Positions 37,463 to 47,883 are shown, counted from the stretch's first letter. The stretch: DNA of 64,000 nucleotides from Flavobacterium sp. Root186 (GCF_001428525.1 NZ_LMHW01000011.1:62001-126000), one strand, 5' to 3'. Notes: generated by a model not told the origin, from the sequence alone. Made by a program: numbers and translations.

Positions 37463-40400
37463 TTAAAATTTAATTCCTATTTTGAATCCTCCTTCACCAC
37501 CAATACCAATTCCTTGGCTATAATTCACATTAATTCCTATAAATTGAGAGTCTTCTGATTTTTCATACGAAATAATTCCATATCCTGCAGAAAAAGAATG
37601 ACCTTCCTTTTTATCGTAAGTATATTGAGCTCCACCTTCCGCACCTCCTCCTACAACAATTTTATGTGTTTTAATCTTGTCCAGACCTTCTTGATTAGAC
37701 CATGAATATCCCCATTCATTATATTCTCCTATTGTAACCCGTGCCGTATGTTTTAATCCTACATCATAATATGTTCCAATTTTAAGTGACGTTGAAGCTT
37801 GTACGTATGTATGATCAGCCAGCCAAGTATCTAGTGCTTTAATTACTTTTTGTCCCTTTTTTTGCCATGGTGCATATTTTTCTTTCTTTCCACTTTTTCC
37901 TTTTCCACCTTTTCTTTTCTCCCCTTTTCCTGATCCGCTTTTTATTTCTTTTTCTCCACCTGAAATATAATTAGGTTCATAATTAAAATCTTTAATTGAA
38001 GGTTGATGGTTTGGATTAGGGTCATCCTCTCTATATTTTCCTTCGTCATTATAATTCTGTGCTAGATTTAATTCTACAGGTTCCTTTTTAGTGCCTTTAT
38101 CATTATCCATTCCTCTATTTGAAGCATTTGCCATTCCGTCAGGGTCTATAAAAAAGGCAGGGCAATTAAGAGCGTAAACATATGGAGAGTTTCTTCTCGA
38201 AATCTCAGCCAGCGGATCAATATTCATCCAACGCCCAAGAGCAGGATCATAGTTTCTTGCCCCGTAGTCATACATATTTAACTGTACGCCGCCGATATTT
38301 TCATCCTGCAGTTCTTTTCCGTTATATTTGAATTTGTTGTCTGTACCATTTACTGCACCATTATATCCTTTCTGCGTCAGTCCAAAAGCATAATAATTGT
38401 TTTCCTGTACAATTTCACTGCTGTTTACAGCACCGTTATTGTCTTTGTCCTGATAGCTTAAACGGATATTTCCTAAATGGTCTTTGTACTGGTAAATATA
38501 ATTATAAATTCCTGCATTGTAAACTATATATCCTTCAGGTTGAGAGAACTGCTTTAAAATATTATTTTCATAAACAAAACTCCCAGCATAATCGGTACTG
38601 CTTCCTGTGCTTACAGTTTTTCGCTGTTTTCCTCCAGCAGCATCATAAACATAATTTATTGTACCGCCGTTTATAGTGACAGAAGTAGGAAGGTTTAAAT
38701 GGTTATAACTTACAGCAGTAATTTTTTTATTGGCATCAGTTTTCATATTGCCGTTACTATCATAAGTATACTCTGTCGTTGTACTGCTTCCGTTATTAAA
38801 ACCCTCTGTACTGCCTGAGGTATCTTCTACTTTAATAAGTTTGTTTCCTGTGTCGTAGGTATAAGCCAGATTATCCATAGTGCCAAAAGTGGTTGCTGCT
38901 GCATTTGTGTTTCCTAATCTAAGGATACTCATGATATTTCCATTTTTATCATAACTTAAACCTTCGTTATATCTTCCGGTATTCACAGCTGAGTTGTCTG
39001 TTGCTTGGGTTAATCGGTTTAACTGGTCATACGAATAGGTATAATTTTTTAAACTGCTGTCAGTATTGGCGGTTTTCCAAAAAGTCTGGCTGATGTTTCC
39101 GTTAAACAATGGTGTTCCGGAAGTTGGGGTATTGTAGTTAACTTGAAAAGCAAATAACTTGCTTCCAAGTGTAGTAACATTATTGATCCCTTTTAGCCAG
39201 CCTCTCACATTATAAGTATAATCGATACTCTGCAGTCGTGACTGGGTGATTTTACCTCCAACCCCTTTTGACATTAACTGTCCTAGATTATCATAGGCAT
39301 TATCAGCGATAACTTCCTGTGTCTGGCTGTTTATGGTTTGTTTCTGTGTCAATAAGCGTCCGACATGATCGTAATCAAAAACATCTACTAATGTAATCTG
39401 GGGGTCTGTTCCTTTTTGATGTGTACTGGTTGTTTCTATAGGCTTACCAATAAAATCAAGTTTTGTTTTTACAGTCGCGGTCACTGTCAAGTAATTGTTT
39501 TTACTGTAATTATAAACAGGCCTTCCTTTTGCATCATAATAGTTAACATTGGTAATCCAGCTGCTGGTGCCTAAGACACGTATTTTTGAGCAGGTATTTA
39601 ACCCTTTTGCATTGGTAATAGGGGTAACGCCATAAGATTGAACAGAAACTCCTCCATCAAGGTCTATGTTGCTGTAATCATCATAGTATGTTATGGTAAA
39701 CAAATCCAATCCCGTATTTGGGAAAGCATTATTCGAGTAATTTACAGAAGTACTATTAATGGTTAAAGGAGCTGCAACTTTATTTTCAAATAAAGTGGTG
39801 CCTGTATTAGCCAGTGTTTGAACCGCTGCTCTGGTTACCTGCACAGCATTTACATATTCACCAGTGTATATGGGTCTGCTGAAAGCGTCATACTTGATAA
39901 AAAGCCATTTATTGGCAGGTCTTAGGTTAGCATCCTGTGTCAGGACTGGTCTGTCTAATTTATCATACACTATATATTCCCAATCCTTGCCAGGCAGTTT
40001 TTTCTCTACGAGCCTGTTACGATCGTCATATTTATATTGGTAACACAAGTCATTTAAAACTGCTGCTGAGATTGCTCCATCGGCTTTTGGAGGGATAACA
40101 TACGTTAAGTTGCCGTATATATCATAAACATAATAAGTTTCATGCGAAGTATTGGTTAAAACCAGATTCACCATAGAATTTCCGTACGTTTTTTTTAGTA
40201 TAATACGGCCTTCTTTGTCTTTAAATTCCTCAGTAGTATTGTTAGTTCCTGAAGTCCAGTTTTCATTTTTTACTACAGTTTTATAAAGCTGGTTGGCTGT
40301 ATAATAAACATTTGCAGTGCTGTTGCCTAAACTTATATCATATATTCCCTGCGCAGCATTCCAGGTCGTTACAGCGGTAAAAAGTTTAACGTTTTCCGCT

Positions 40401-41083
40401 GCTGTGTTAGCGATCTCATCTACTTTTACTTCATGTCCAGAATTAACAGCCCAGGCACTTCCTGGTGCACCCTGCAGTAAAACCCTGTTTAAAGGGGAAT
40501 CTTCAAACTTTTTTTGAGAAAATGGGTTAGGGGTTGTGCTGTTGATATCTGTAGGATAATTTGAAACATAATAACTATTTGTACTTGAATCAGCTCCGGT
40601 TCTATAGGAAGCAATTGTTCCTGCTGTTGCCATGAAAGGAAGATAATCCTTATCCTGTCTTCCAAATCCGTCATAACCAATATGTGTTACAATATCCTGT
40701 TTACCTGGAGAAGCTTTAATTGCAATATTTTGTACAGGTCTTCCCAGTCCGTCAAAATAACCAATAGATTCTATAACATCCTTATTATTTAATATTCCGG
40801 AAGTACTTGTCATTGGGGTTTGAAAAGTTCTGGTGAAAATATAATTTTCGTTTGAGAAATTTAGCGGAATATAAGAATCGGCATTAACTGTAGCTAAAAA
40901 AGTACTTCCGGCTTGTATTGCCGTTGTCGGCAGTAAAGTTATACTCTGTGTGGCGATAAGTGTCTCTGTACCGGTAACGGTATAATTGCTTTTTGTTATA
41001 GTTGCTGGTACTTGCGCTATTGCTTTAAATGATATAAAAACCAATAAAAGGCAGATATGGATATGTTTTAAGATATTTTTCAT
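37463..41083 (-). CDS. Secreted RHS-repeat core protein with variable C-terminal tail
   Basis: A 1206-residue protein with a Sec signal peptide (ending KAIAQ). After a flavobacterial N-terminal region (DUF6443-like) come many YD/RHS repeats, for example YDKLDRPVLTQD and TYDSNGNMKTD. The RHS core ends with YDYGARNYDPALGRWMNIDP and the DPDGM motif at residues 980-984, where RHS proteins of the TcC type cut themselves. The 222-residue tail (985-1206) starts with a low-complexity G/K/S/E linker, then a Gly-rich, beta-rich end (GGGAEGGAQYTY, SQGIGIGGEGGFKIGIKF). The tail is likely the toxin or effector part, possibly membrane-active. It follows the partner gene by 7 bp. No T6SS parts are nearby. 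Confidence 0.85.
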   Translation of the reverse strand: MKNILKHIHICLLLVFISFKAIAQVPATITKSNYTVTGTETLIATQSITLLPTTAIQAGSTFLATVNADSYIPLNFSNENYIFTRTFQTPMTSTSGILNNKDVIESIGYFDGLGRPVQNIAIKASPGKQDIVTHIGYDGFGRQDKDYLPFMATAGTIASYRTGADSSTNSYYVSNYPTDINSTTPNPFSQKKFEDSPLNRVLLQGAPGSAWAVNSGHEVKVDEIANTAAENVKLFTAVTTWNAAQGIYDISLGNSTANVYYTANQLYKTVVKNENWTSGTNNTTEEFKDKEGRIILKKTYGNSMVNLVLTNTSHETYYVYDIYGNLTYVIPPKADGAISAAVLNDLCYQYKYDDRNRLVEKKLPGKDWEYIVYDKLDRPVLTQDANLRPANKWLFIKYDAFSRPIYTGEYVNAVQVTRAAVQTLANTGTTLFENKVAAPLTINSTSVNYSNNAFPNTGLDLFTITYYDDYSNIDLDGGVSVQSYGVTPITNAKGLNTCSKIRVLGTSSWITNVNYYDAKGRPVYNYSKNNYLTVTATVKTKLDFIGKPIETTSTHQKGTDPQITLVDVFDYDHVGRLLTQKQTINSQTQEVIADNAYDNLGQLMSKGVGGKITQSRLQSIDYTYNVRGWLKGINNVTTLGSKLFAFQVNYNTPTSGTPLFNGNISQTFWKTANTDSSLKNYTYSYDQLNRLTQATDNSAVNTGRYNEGLSYDKNGNIMSILRLGNTNAAATTFGTMDNLAYTYDTGNKLIKVEDTSGSTEGFNNGSSTTTEYTYDSNGNMKTDANKKITAVSYNHLNLPTSVTINGGTINYVYDAAGGKQRKTVSTGSSTDYAGSFVYENNILKQFSQPEGYIVYNAGIYNYIYQYKDHLGNIRLSYQDKDNNGAVNSSEIVQENNYYAFGLTQKGYNGAVNGTDNKFKYNGKELQDENIGGVQLNMYDYGARNYDPALGRWMNIDPLAEISRRNSPYVYALNCPAFFIDPDGMANASNRGMDNDKGTKKEPVELNLAQNYNDEGKYREDDPNPNHQPSIKDFNYEPNYISGGEKEIKSGSGKGEKRKGGKGKSGKKEKYAPWQKKGQKVIKALDTWLADHTYVQASTSLKIGTYYDVGLKHTARVTIGEYNEWGYSWSNQEGLDKIKTHKIVVGGGAEGGAQYTYDKKEGHSFSAGYGIISYEKSEDSQFIGINVNYSQGIGIGGEGGFKIGIKF

Positions 41084-41090
41084 CGTGATA

Positions 41091-44000
41091 TTAGTTTTTA
41101 TAGTGGTATTGGTTTTCAGAAATCAAATTACCTTGTGCATCTTTTACAAATTGTAACCTTCCGGCGCTGTCATAAGTATAAATGATCTTATCTCCTTTTG
41201 GATCTGTTATGGTGCTAACGCCAACAAGGGGCAGATAGGTATAGGTTGTGACCATTGCATTTGGCAGCGCTGTTCTTAAAGCATTAAGAGCAGTAATTAA
41301 GTCAGCTTCAGTTCCGGTATTCGAAAGACTCTGAAGGTTTGCTGCATAGGACGAAACCTGACTGTAGTTAGCATTTTCGATTTTGGCAATAGGCTGTGAT
41401 TTGTTATATCCCCAGATAATTGAAACAGGTGTACCATTTTCAAGGGAATATTCCAGGACATTCCCATTTCCTAAACTAACACTGTTTATTACATCAGTAT
41501 CATATAACGTAAAGTTTATTTTACGGTTTGTATTATTGAAAGGAAAAGTTTCGACTAATCCTTTTGAAGAGTGAATTTCAGTTGGTAAAAGCAGGTTCCC
41601 GGTAGCCGTACTCTGTCCGTATTTAGTAATAGACTCAGATGTCTGTACATTATTGACAAAAGTTTCTGTTTTGATTGGTTTATCAATCTTATTTAGGTTT
41701 ATTAAACCTTGCATCTCTGTTGTCTGCCCAGTAGAAACTAAATCTTGAGGGTAGCTCAGCTGTGTTTTTAATGTTTCGTTTTTACTGTTTATGGTTTCAG
41801 TTTTGGTCAGCTGATAATGAAGCGGGTTTTGATAACTGTAAGTAGTTGTTTTTTGGTTTGTTGGGTTTTCGTTATCATCGTATTCGATTTCTGTTGTAGA
41901 AGTAATTTCTTTTTTTCCTTGTGAAGTTTGTCCTACTGCATAATAGAACATTCCGGAATGAAAATCGCTTCCTTGACTATAAGGCTGATTAAATGATACT
42001 GTATATTCATTAGGAAAAACAGGTATAGGATAACTATTAAAAACAATATTATATGATAGTGTTGATTCTTTTAATACCGTATATTGATTAATAGTACTAT
42101 GAATTATCTTATATGTATTAGGTGCTGTATCTGTTTTATAAATATTTTTCTTTAATAAAGATCCTTGGTTCCATAGATCATTTTTATAAAAAGCAAAATT
42201 AGTTAAAGATCTTGAAGCAAGACCAATATCATAAGCTTGAGCAATATTGAAACCAGGGCTTTGAAAAAGAGTTGGTAAATTTCCTGTATTTATATCGAAA
42301 AGTCGGGTTACAGGTATGTTTTCATAATAATATTCTGTTTTACCGTTTTGTTGTGTATTATCTGCATTAGATTCTATTTCTGTTACTTTTCCATAAGTAA
42401 TAGATGGAGAGCCTCCACTATTGTTATCAAAAAGGGCTGAAGTGGACAAAACAGGAATAATATCACTTTTCCTATTTTCAGTAAACATACCTCTGACATA
42501 TGTACCATTCCCTTCTTTAACTAAAGGATTTTCTGTAGCATACTCGTATGATTTAGTATAAATAGCATTACTGTCTTTACCATCATAACTTTTTACAGAT
42601 TTTATCCTTAAGCCTCCAAGTAATCTTGCGGTTAAAACAGGTGTTCCAGGATCAGTAACTTCTTTCCAGCTCGCTGTTATATAACTAAAAGGACATCCAG
42701 CAGCTCCCATAAAACCACTTCTATATTCATACGCACCTAGAGTATATGTACTCGTTCCAAAATTTTCAATCACAGTCCCACTACCAGCAGGATATTTCGA
42801 TCCACTAGGGTTTGGTCGAAAATATATTGTTGAACCAAAGGTTACTTTTGTATTAGGACCATTTTCCTGAGTAGCTTCGGTAAAACCATATGTAATTTTC
42901 CCACTGCCCTGAACGTAAGTCGATGATGGAGTAAAAGTGGTGGTACTAGTATTAGGGCCTGCATTGTAATTACAACCACTACCATAGGCGATAGCAGTAG
43001 CTGATTTATCAGTTACAATAGGAGTTGTAACATATTCAAAATATCTATTAGCTTCATATTCAAAAGTAGAATACCCACCTTCTGGATAAGTTATTTTTTG
43101 TAAAATACCAGATTTCATTAAGTTTTCATTAGCACTCCTGTCTCCATTTCCTACTGTATAATAAAGGGACGCTGGGCCTATATCTATAAATCTTCGACTT
43201 ATCAAAGTAGGAGGACATAAGTTTCCTGAATTGCCATTGATATAGCCCCAATAATCTTTTTTTGTTGTACCTCTTGACGGAAGGGTTGTACCTTCATACT
43301 CAAATATATGTTTTACATTTAGTGTATTATTTATAACTTGAGTAAGTTTTAATGATTTATCACGACTACTAATGTTTTTAGAAGAATTATAAGAATTTAG
43401 ATTTCCTATTCCATCATTTGGATCAGTAGTTGTTCTAGATCCTCCTGATCTATTATAATAATCATAAACAAAACTATAGTCTTTAATTAAAGTCTTTGTA
43501 ATACCTTTAAGACTATATATACTTATTTTATCTAATTTGTAATCGTCTGTTAAATCTTGCCTATTTTGATTAGAAGTAAATTCAACAATCCCATTATTAA
43601 AGTTTATAGATGTTAAAAATTGTCTACTCGAACTTGTTTTTTCAGGGAAAATAGATTTTAATGCAGGTGTAATATTTGTTTTGATATCGTTGTCAACTAA
43701 CTGTTCGCCTGTTACTATTTGATAATCAAACACGTTAGCAAGTGTTTTGTATTTGAATGATATAATGCCGTTAGGAGCTTTACTATTTGCAGGAATTATT
43801 TCTGTTAGATACCAGGTTGAGATATAATCTGCTTTATTTACATCTGAATTGTTATGAGTTATTTCATTTGCATTGTAGCCAGCAAGATCTTGTCCAAAAC
43901 GATAAATTGTTCCATCACTTTTAGTTACTTCTAATGTTTGTGTGTTTCCATACAAACCATTGTTAGAGGAGGAAGTTTTAACTACAGTATTCTGTAGATC

Positions 44001-44528
44001 TTTAAAAATCGCTACTTTGTTAACAAAATAAAATGTTCCCGATAATCCAGGAGCATTTACAATGAATTCATCATATGCTGAATCAGTCCCACTAGATCCT
44101 GTCCAATATGGGTTGTATTGATTAAATAAAATATTATAAGCTGCAGCTGTAAAGGGAGAATTGACAATGTTAGGGATCGTATTTCCATTATCAGGAACCC
44201 CTTTTACATTTCGTACAACTGCGCCTCCAGCATTTAAATTCCACCCTAAACCTACCCAAGAAGCAAGTTCGTCTAGTTGTATACCTGCACTGTTATAATT
44301 TAAATCGATAGGAACTGTTAGTTCGTTAGTTTTTATAGTATATAACGGAATGCTAATGTTTATCTTTCCTGTTGAATAATCTACAGGAAATAATCCTTCT
44401 TTCGCAAAGGAAGCAGCATTTGGACTTACAGGAAAATAATTAGGAAGATCTTTAGTGACTTGAGAAAAAACTGCATTAGAAATAACTAATGTAAAAAGCA
44501 TTAGTTTTAAAAAAGATGTTTTGAGCAT
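41091..44528 (-). CDS. Secreted YD-repeat protein, TcB/SpvB-like partner of the RHS protein
   Basis: A 1145-residue exported protein; signal peptide ends NAVFSQ. The N-terminal stretch (about 30-110: GLFPVDYSTGKINISIPLYT, then YNSAGIQLDELASWVGLGWN) matches the logic of the SpvB/TcB start that opens many RHS cocoons. The long middle has no motif I recognise. The C-terminal end has a YD repeat (IIYTYDSAGRLQFVKD). It has no RHS core and no toxin tail. With the next gene it may form a two-part shell, as TcB and TcC do. Exact function unknown. Confidence 0.75.
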   Translation of the reverse strand: MLKTSFLKLMLFTLVISNAVFSQVTKDLPNYFPVSPNAASFAKEGLFPVDYSTGKINISIPLYTIKTNELTVPIDLNYNSAGIQLDELASWVGLGWNLNAGGAVVRNVKGVPDNGNTIPNIVNSPFTAAAYNILFNQYNPYWTGSSGTDSAYDEFIVNAPGLSGTFYFVNKVAIFKDLQNTVVKTSSSNNGLYGNTQTLEVTKSDGTIYRFGQDLAGYNANEITHNNSDVNKADYISTWYLTEIIPANSKAPNGIISFKYKTLANVFDYQIVTGEQLVDNDIKTNITPALKSIFPEKTSSSRQFLTSINFNNGIVEFTSNQNRQDLTDDYKLDKISIYSLKGITKTLIKDYSFVYDYYNRSGGSRTTTDPNDGIGNLNSYNSSKNISSRDKSLKLTQVINNTLNVKHIFEYEGTTLPSRGTTKKDYWGYINGNSGNLCPPTLISRRFIDIGPASLYYTVGNGDRSANENLMKSGILQKITYPEGGYSTFEYEANRYFEYVTTPIVTDKSATAIAYGSGCNYNAGPNTSTTTFTPSSTYVQGSGKITYGFTEATQENGPNTKVTFGSTIYFRPNPSGSKYPAGSGTVIENFGTSTYTLGAYEYRSGFMGAAGCPFSYITASWKEVTDPGTPVLTARLLGGLRIKSVKSYDGKDSNAIYTKSYEYATENPLVKEGNGTYVRGMFTENRKSDIIPVLSTSALFDNNSGGSPSITYGKVTEIESNADNTQQNGKTEYYYENIPVTRLFDINTGNLPTLFQSPGFNIAQAYDIGLASRSLTNFAFYKNDLWNQGSLLKKNIYKTDTAPNTYKIIHSTINQYTVLKESTLSYNIVFNSYPIPVFPNEYTVSFNQPYSQGSDFHSGMFYYAVGQTSQGKKEITSTTEIEYDDNENPTNQKTTTYSYQNPLHYQLTKTETINSKNETLKTQLSYPQDLVSTGQTTEMQGLINLNKIDKPIKTETFVNNVQTSESITKYGQSTATGNLLLPTEIHSSKGLVETFPFNNTNRKINFTLYDTDVINSVSLGNGNVLEYSLENGTPVSIIWGYNKSQPIAKIENANYSQVSSYAANLQSLSNTGTEADLITALNALRTALPNAMVTTYTYLPLVGVSTITDPKGDKIIYTYDSAGRLQFVKDAQGNLISENQYHYKN

Positions 44529-44683
44529 ATTAAGATAATAATTATTAAAAATGTTAAATAATTTTAATGCGATATGTAAGAAAATACAAGTTTAGTTTAA
44601 TTTTGTTAAAAGATTACTTATTTATTTTGATAAATATTAACAAAAAAAACTTTATTGTTGATATGTATATTTTGATTTATAAA

Positions 44684-45820
44684 TTAACTAATAGCACTAC
44701 TCAACTGGAACATTGGTAAGTACATAGCAACCAATAAAACAGCGACTAAAATTCCAACAAAAAGAATAATAAAGGGTTCAAGAACAGTAGTCATAACTTT
44801 AGACTGCTGCACCACTTCTTGATTGTACTGTTCGCTTAACTGCTTGAATACATATTCAGTCTGGTTGGTTTCTTCGGCTACTTTTACGAGAGATATAATT
44901 CGGTTATCGAAAAGAGGAGTGTTTTTTAAACTGGCACTTAAACTATTTCCTTTTAAAATACTATTTTCTACTTGTTCAAGTGCTTCTTGAAGCGGTACAA
45001 AACGAATCATCTTCTTGACCATTTGAATACTGTTCAATAACGGAACTTTAGCGGTTGTAAGAAGTGTTACTGCCTGAGTAAATTGTGCCAGATAAACCTT
45101 TGTCATAAAAGGCCCTAAAACTGGAATTTTTATAAGAAAATAATGCAATGCTTTTTTGTACTTATGATTGTCTTTAAAAAACTGAGTTGAAAAAATAAAA
45201 ATAATTATTGCCAAGAAAAAGTAGAGTCCGTATGTTTTGGTCCAGATCGATAACTTTACAATCATCTGTGTCAAAAAAGGTAGTTCCATATTGTTTTGTT
45301 TGAAAATATCCTGAAACATAGGTACGACATAACTCAACATAAAAATAACAACCAAAACCGCTGTACTCAATACAATAGAAGGGTAGGTGAGTGCAGCTAC
45401 AATAATTCTTTTTTGTTCATTTTTGCGTTCAAAAAAACGACCAAGTTCTTCACATACCTGTGCTGTAGTTCCAGTTTCTTCCCCAATTTGTATAGAATAA
45501 TATTCATATTCTGTAAATGATTTTGAAGTCATTAAAGCATCAGAAAAAGGCCTTCCATTCACTACATCATTTAGAATTGTCTGGATTAAATCTTTATCTG
45601 TTTTTTTCTTTAATGACTCGATAATCAACGATAATCCTTCTTTAAAACTAACTCCAGCTTTTAGTAAAACAGCAAGTTCAAGATAAAAAGCCTGTTTCTT
45701 TTTATTATTGAAACTGTCACCAAAAAGAGTGATTTCTTTTTTTAACAGACTCTCGATACTATTCTCATTTTTAGATTGAACAGCTTTTTTATTGGGTGTG
45801 TTTTCTATTTTAAAGGCCAT
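44684..45820 (-). CDS. gspF: Type II secretion / type IV pilus inner-membrane protein GspF
   Basis: A 378-residue platform protein of the GspF/PilC family. Two repeated cytoplasmic helical domains (about 45-140 and 245-345) each precede membrane segments near 140-170, 200-218 and 345-370, and the family motifs AVLLKAGVSFKEGL and ALTYPSIV are present. It anchors the assembly ATPase at the inner membrane. It is the last gene of the minus-strand group and overlaps the upstream pseudopilin gene by 11 bp. Confidence 0.94.
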   Translation of the reverse strand: MAFKIENTPNKKAVQSKNENSIESLLKKEITLFGDSFNNKKKQAFYLELAVLLKAGVSFKEGLSLIIESLKKKTDKDLIQTILNDVVNGRPFSDALMTSKSFTEYEYYSIQIGEETGTTAQVCEELGRFFERKNEQKRIIVAALTYPSIVLSTAVLVVIFMLSYVVPMFQDIFKQNNMELPFLTQMIVKLSIWTKTYGLYFFLAIIIFIFSTQFFKDNHKYKKALHYFLIKIPVLGPFMTKVYLAQFTQAVTLLTTAKVPLLNSIQMVKKMIRFVPLQEALEQVENSILKGNSLSASLKNTPLFDNRIISLVKVAEETNQTEYVFKQLSEQYNQEVVQQSKVMTTVLEPFIILFVGILVAVLLVAMYLPMFQLSSAIS

Positions 45821-46286
45821 CTTCCTGATTCATAAAAAAGGTTAAATCATTTTTTTTCGAAACAAAAATTTGATAATCGGGTAGTTCTGTTTCAGCAAAT
45901 ATTGATAATGCATCTATTTGTCCATTGCTTATTTCTTTTCCTTTAAAAAAAGCTTTTCTCGGAGCAATTTTCAATTTAATTGTGTCACGATTTCGCATGC
46001 TAAATTTGTCCTGAAAGGAATATGTTACCGTATCAATTTCTGAAATCATTATTAATAACTGTTTATCGCTATCATACATTATATTATGTGGTTCATTAAA
46101 ATCCTGCCAAAGTTTTTGTTCGAAGAGCGCCAGAGTACTCGTTTTTTCAAAATTGTTTTGAATGGTATGAATTTGCTTTTGAACAATCCGCAAAACACTA
46201 AATGCCATACCGACTACAATAGCAGTAATAATCATAACTACTATCATCTCTGACAATGTAAACGATTTTAATTTTCCTGCAGCCAT
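45810..46286 (-). CDS. Pseudopilin (minor, GspH/I/J-like)
   Basis: A 158-residue protein with a type IV prepilin N-terminus: short basic leader KLKS, cleavage before Phe9, then FTLSEMIVVMII with the conserved Glu at mature position 5 and a 20-residue hydrophobic helix. The residue before the cut is Ser8, not the usual Gly. The rest is a small beta-rich domain. It overlaps both neighbours, so it is translated with them. It likely forms part of the pseudopilus tip. The exact GspH/I/J class cannot be told. Confidence 0.85.
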   Translation of the reverse strand: MAAGKLKSFTLSEMIVVMIITAIVVGMAFSVLRIVQKQIHTIQNNFEKTSTLALFEQKLWQDFNEPHNIMYDSDKQLLIMISEIDTVTYSFQDKFSMRNRDTIKLKIAPRKAFFKGKEISNGQIDALSIFAETELPDYQIFVSKKNDLTFFMNQEDGL

Positions 46287-46612
46287 ATTACTTGTTGTTT
46301 TGTAATTTCTTTTTTGGAAATGTTATTTACTGCTGAAATCGAAATCATCTTTTTCGTCGATACAGCTTCCAATTCAATGCTGATATTCCAATTTTTATAT
46401 TCTTCCTGATAGGGTAATTTGATAGTATTATTTTGAACTTCATATTCAAGTTCATTAATTCGGGTTTCAATACCATGGGTGTTTTTAGAGAAGGTATTAA
46501 AGACTAGATTGTTTAATATTAAACTTGCCACAATGAAAATAATGACTACTAAAACTGTAGCTACAATGGCTTCGACCAATGTTGCCGATTTTATTTTTTT
46601 TAGTATAACCAT
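46268..46612 (-). CDS. Pseudopilin (minor, GspI-like size)
   Basis: A 114-residue prepilin-like protein: leader KKIKS, then ATLVEAIVATVLVVIIF with Glu at mature position 5 and Ser9 before the cut. The size fits GspI. It overlaps the neighbouring pseudopilin gene by 19 bp and the upstream gene by 13 bp. Its role in the tip complex is inferred from context. Confidence 0.8.
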   Translation of the reverse strand: MVILKKIKSATLVEAIVATVLVVIIFIVASLILNNLVFNTFSKNTHGIETRINELEYEVQNNTIKLPYQEEYKNWNISIELEAVSTKKMISISAVNNISKKEITKQQVIWLQEN

Positions 46613-47883
46613 TTCAAAACAGTTTTAGGTTGTTGCTCTAAAATTATTCCTCCATAAATTGCCGGTACAGTTTCGTTTTCAATAGTAGCATTATAAACGT
46701 GATTCATAAAAATAGACCCAGCCTGATTTGCCACAAATTGTTTAGTATAAACAGATCCGGAAACGGTTCCTTTTATTTCAAAATTGCCATTACAATAGAC
46801 CTGGCCTTTTATTTTTGAATCTTTTTCTAATACAATTTGGGTCTGAAAATCGGATGTTTCTTTTGTCTGGATATAAGTTACGCATCCTTTTAAAATACTT
46901 CCTTCTCCAATAAAGATTTGATTTTCTGATAAAGTATTATAATTAGAGTTATCACTGACACTATTTTTATTGTCCTGAAATAGAAGTAAAGCCGATGGGT
47001 AGCTTAAATTACATTTTTTGCCCAATGTGATTTTTTTAGATGCAATAGCCTGAAAACTTCCAATTGTTTCATCTTCAATTTCAATAATAGGCGCAATTAA
47101 GATTAAGTCATTTAATAAAGCAGTTTTTCTAACTTTAATAGCCGTTTCTGATTTAATTATAATATTTCCAGATATAATTTTGTTCTCAAGTGTTATGGCA
47201 TTCTGAGAATAAAATCCGTTTGTTTTTTCTTTAAAAGAATTTGTAATTTTCACAGACGAATTTAGATTGATATAATCTTCCTGGCGATCTATTTTATATT
47301 CTTTTAGATAAAAATTTAAGGCATCAAGAAAAGCTTTTTCCGGTTTTGGCAGTTCGGAAGTACTTTTTTCAATACGTCCGTAAATTAATTGAGTCCCATA
47401 GTAACTGTTACCTCCAATATAACCTGAGTTTACACCTTGGGTTGGCAGATAAGCAATACCTTGAATTTTGGTACTTCCCACTACAGTCAGTGCATTATGT
47501 GTCTCTTGTAAAAAAAGAGTAGGGGATTTGTCTGCTACGATAAGAGATCCTATTATAGCAGTTTTGGTAAATTTTTTTTTGCGGAATTGTGTTATTGTGA
47601 CCCCTTTTTGAAATACTCCCCATTGAGATAAATGGGTTTTTATGGTTTGATTTTCTTTTTTTATGAAATCAATTGTGACCGTGTCACTATTTAATTCCTT
47701 TTGCTCTAAAAGTGACTGGATTCCTATATCTGCAATCTGGATATTTTCAATGGCTCCTTTTGACTGCTCTTTCATGTATATAAATGTATATGCATATAAA
47801 ACAAGGCTAGCGAGAAGCAAAGCAATTAATACAGCAATAAAAACCGTAAACTGCAAAGCACCAGATTTAAGTTTCAATTTCAA
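46600..47883 (-). CDS. GspK/PilX-like large pseudopilin with beta-helix domain
   Basis: A 427-residue protein with leader KLKS and a hydrophobic helix (GALQFTVFIAVLIALLLASL) but Phe, not Glu, at mature position 5, as in GspK, the pseudopilin that caps the tip. The C-terminal half has short hydrophobic repeats (NLSYPSALLLF, SKIKGQVYCNGNFEIKG, TVSGSVYTKQF) that read as a right-handed beta helix, like bactofilin-type folds. It overlaps GspC-like and pseudopilin genes by 4 and 13 bp. The assignment rests on N-terminus, size and order. Confidence 0.65.
   Translation of the reverse strand: MKLKLKSGALQFTVFIAVLIALLLASLVLYAYTFIYMKEQSKGAIENIQIADIGIQSLLEQKELNSDTVTIDFIKKENQTIKTHLSQWGVFQKGVTITQFRKKKFTKTAIIGSLIVADKSPTLFLQETHNALTVVGSTKIQGIAYLPTQGVNSGYIGGNSYYGTQLIYGRIEKSTSELPKPEKAFLDALNFYLKEYKIDRQEDYINLNSSVKITNSFKEKTNGFYSQNAITLENKIISGNIIIKSETAIKVRKTALLNDLILIAPIIEIEDETIGSFQAIASKKITLGKKCNLSYPSALLLFQDNKNSVSDNSNYNTLSENQIFIGEGSILKGCVTYIQTKETSDFQTQIVLEKDSKIKGQVYCNGNFEIKGTVSGSVYTKQFVANQAGSIFMNHVYNATIENETVPAIYGGIILEQQPKTVLKWLY

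Noticed and set aside
37361..37558. 65-codon plus-strand ORF across the RHS tail end
   Set aside because: Antisense shadow of two supported genes with no own features.
37463..44528. RHS proteins as T6SS effectors
   Set aside because: Both carry Sec signal peptides and no VgrG, PAAR or other T6SS gene is in the window.
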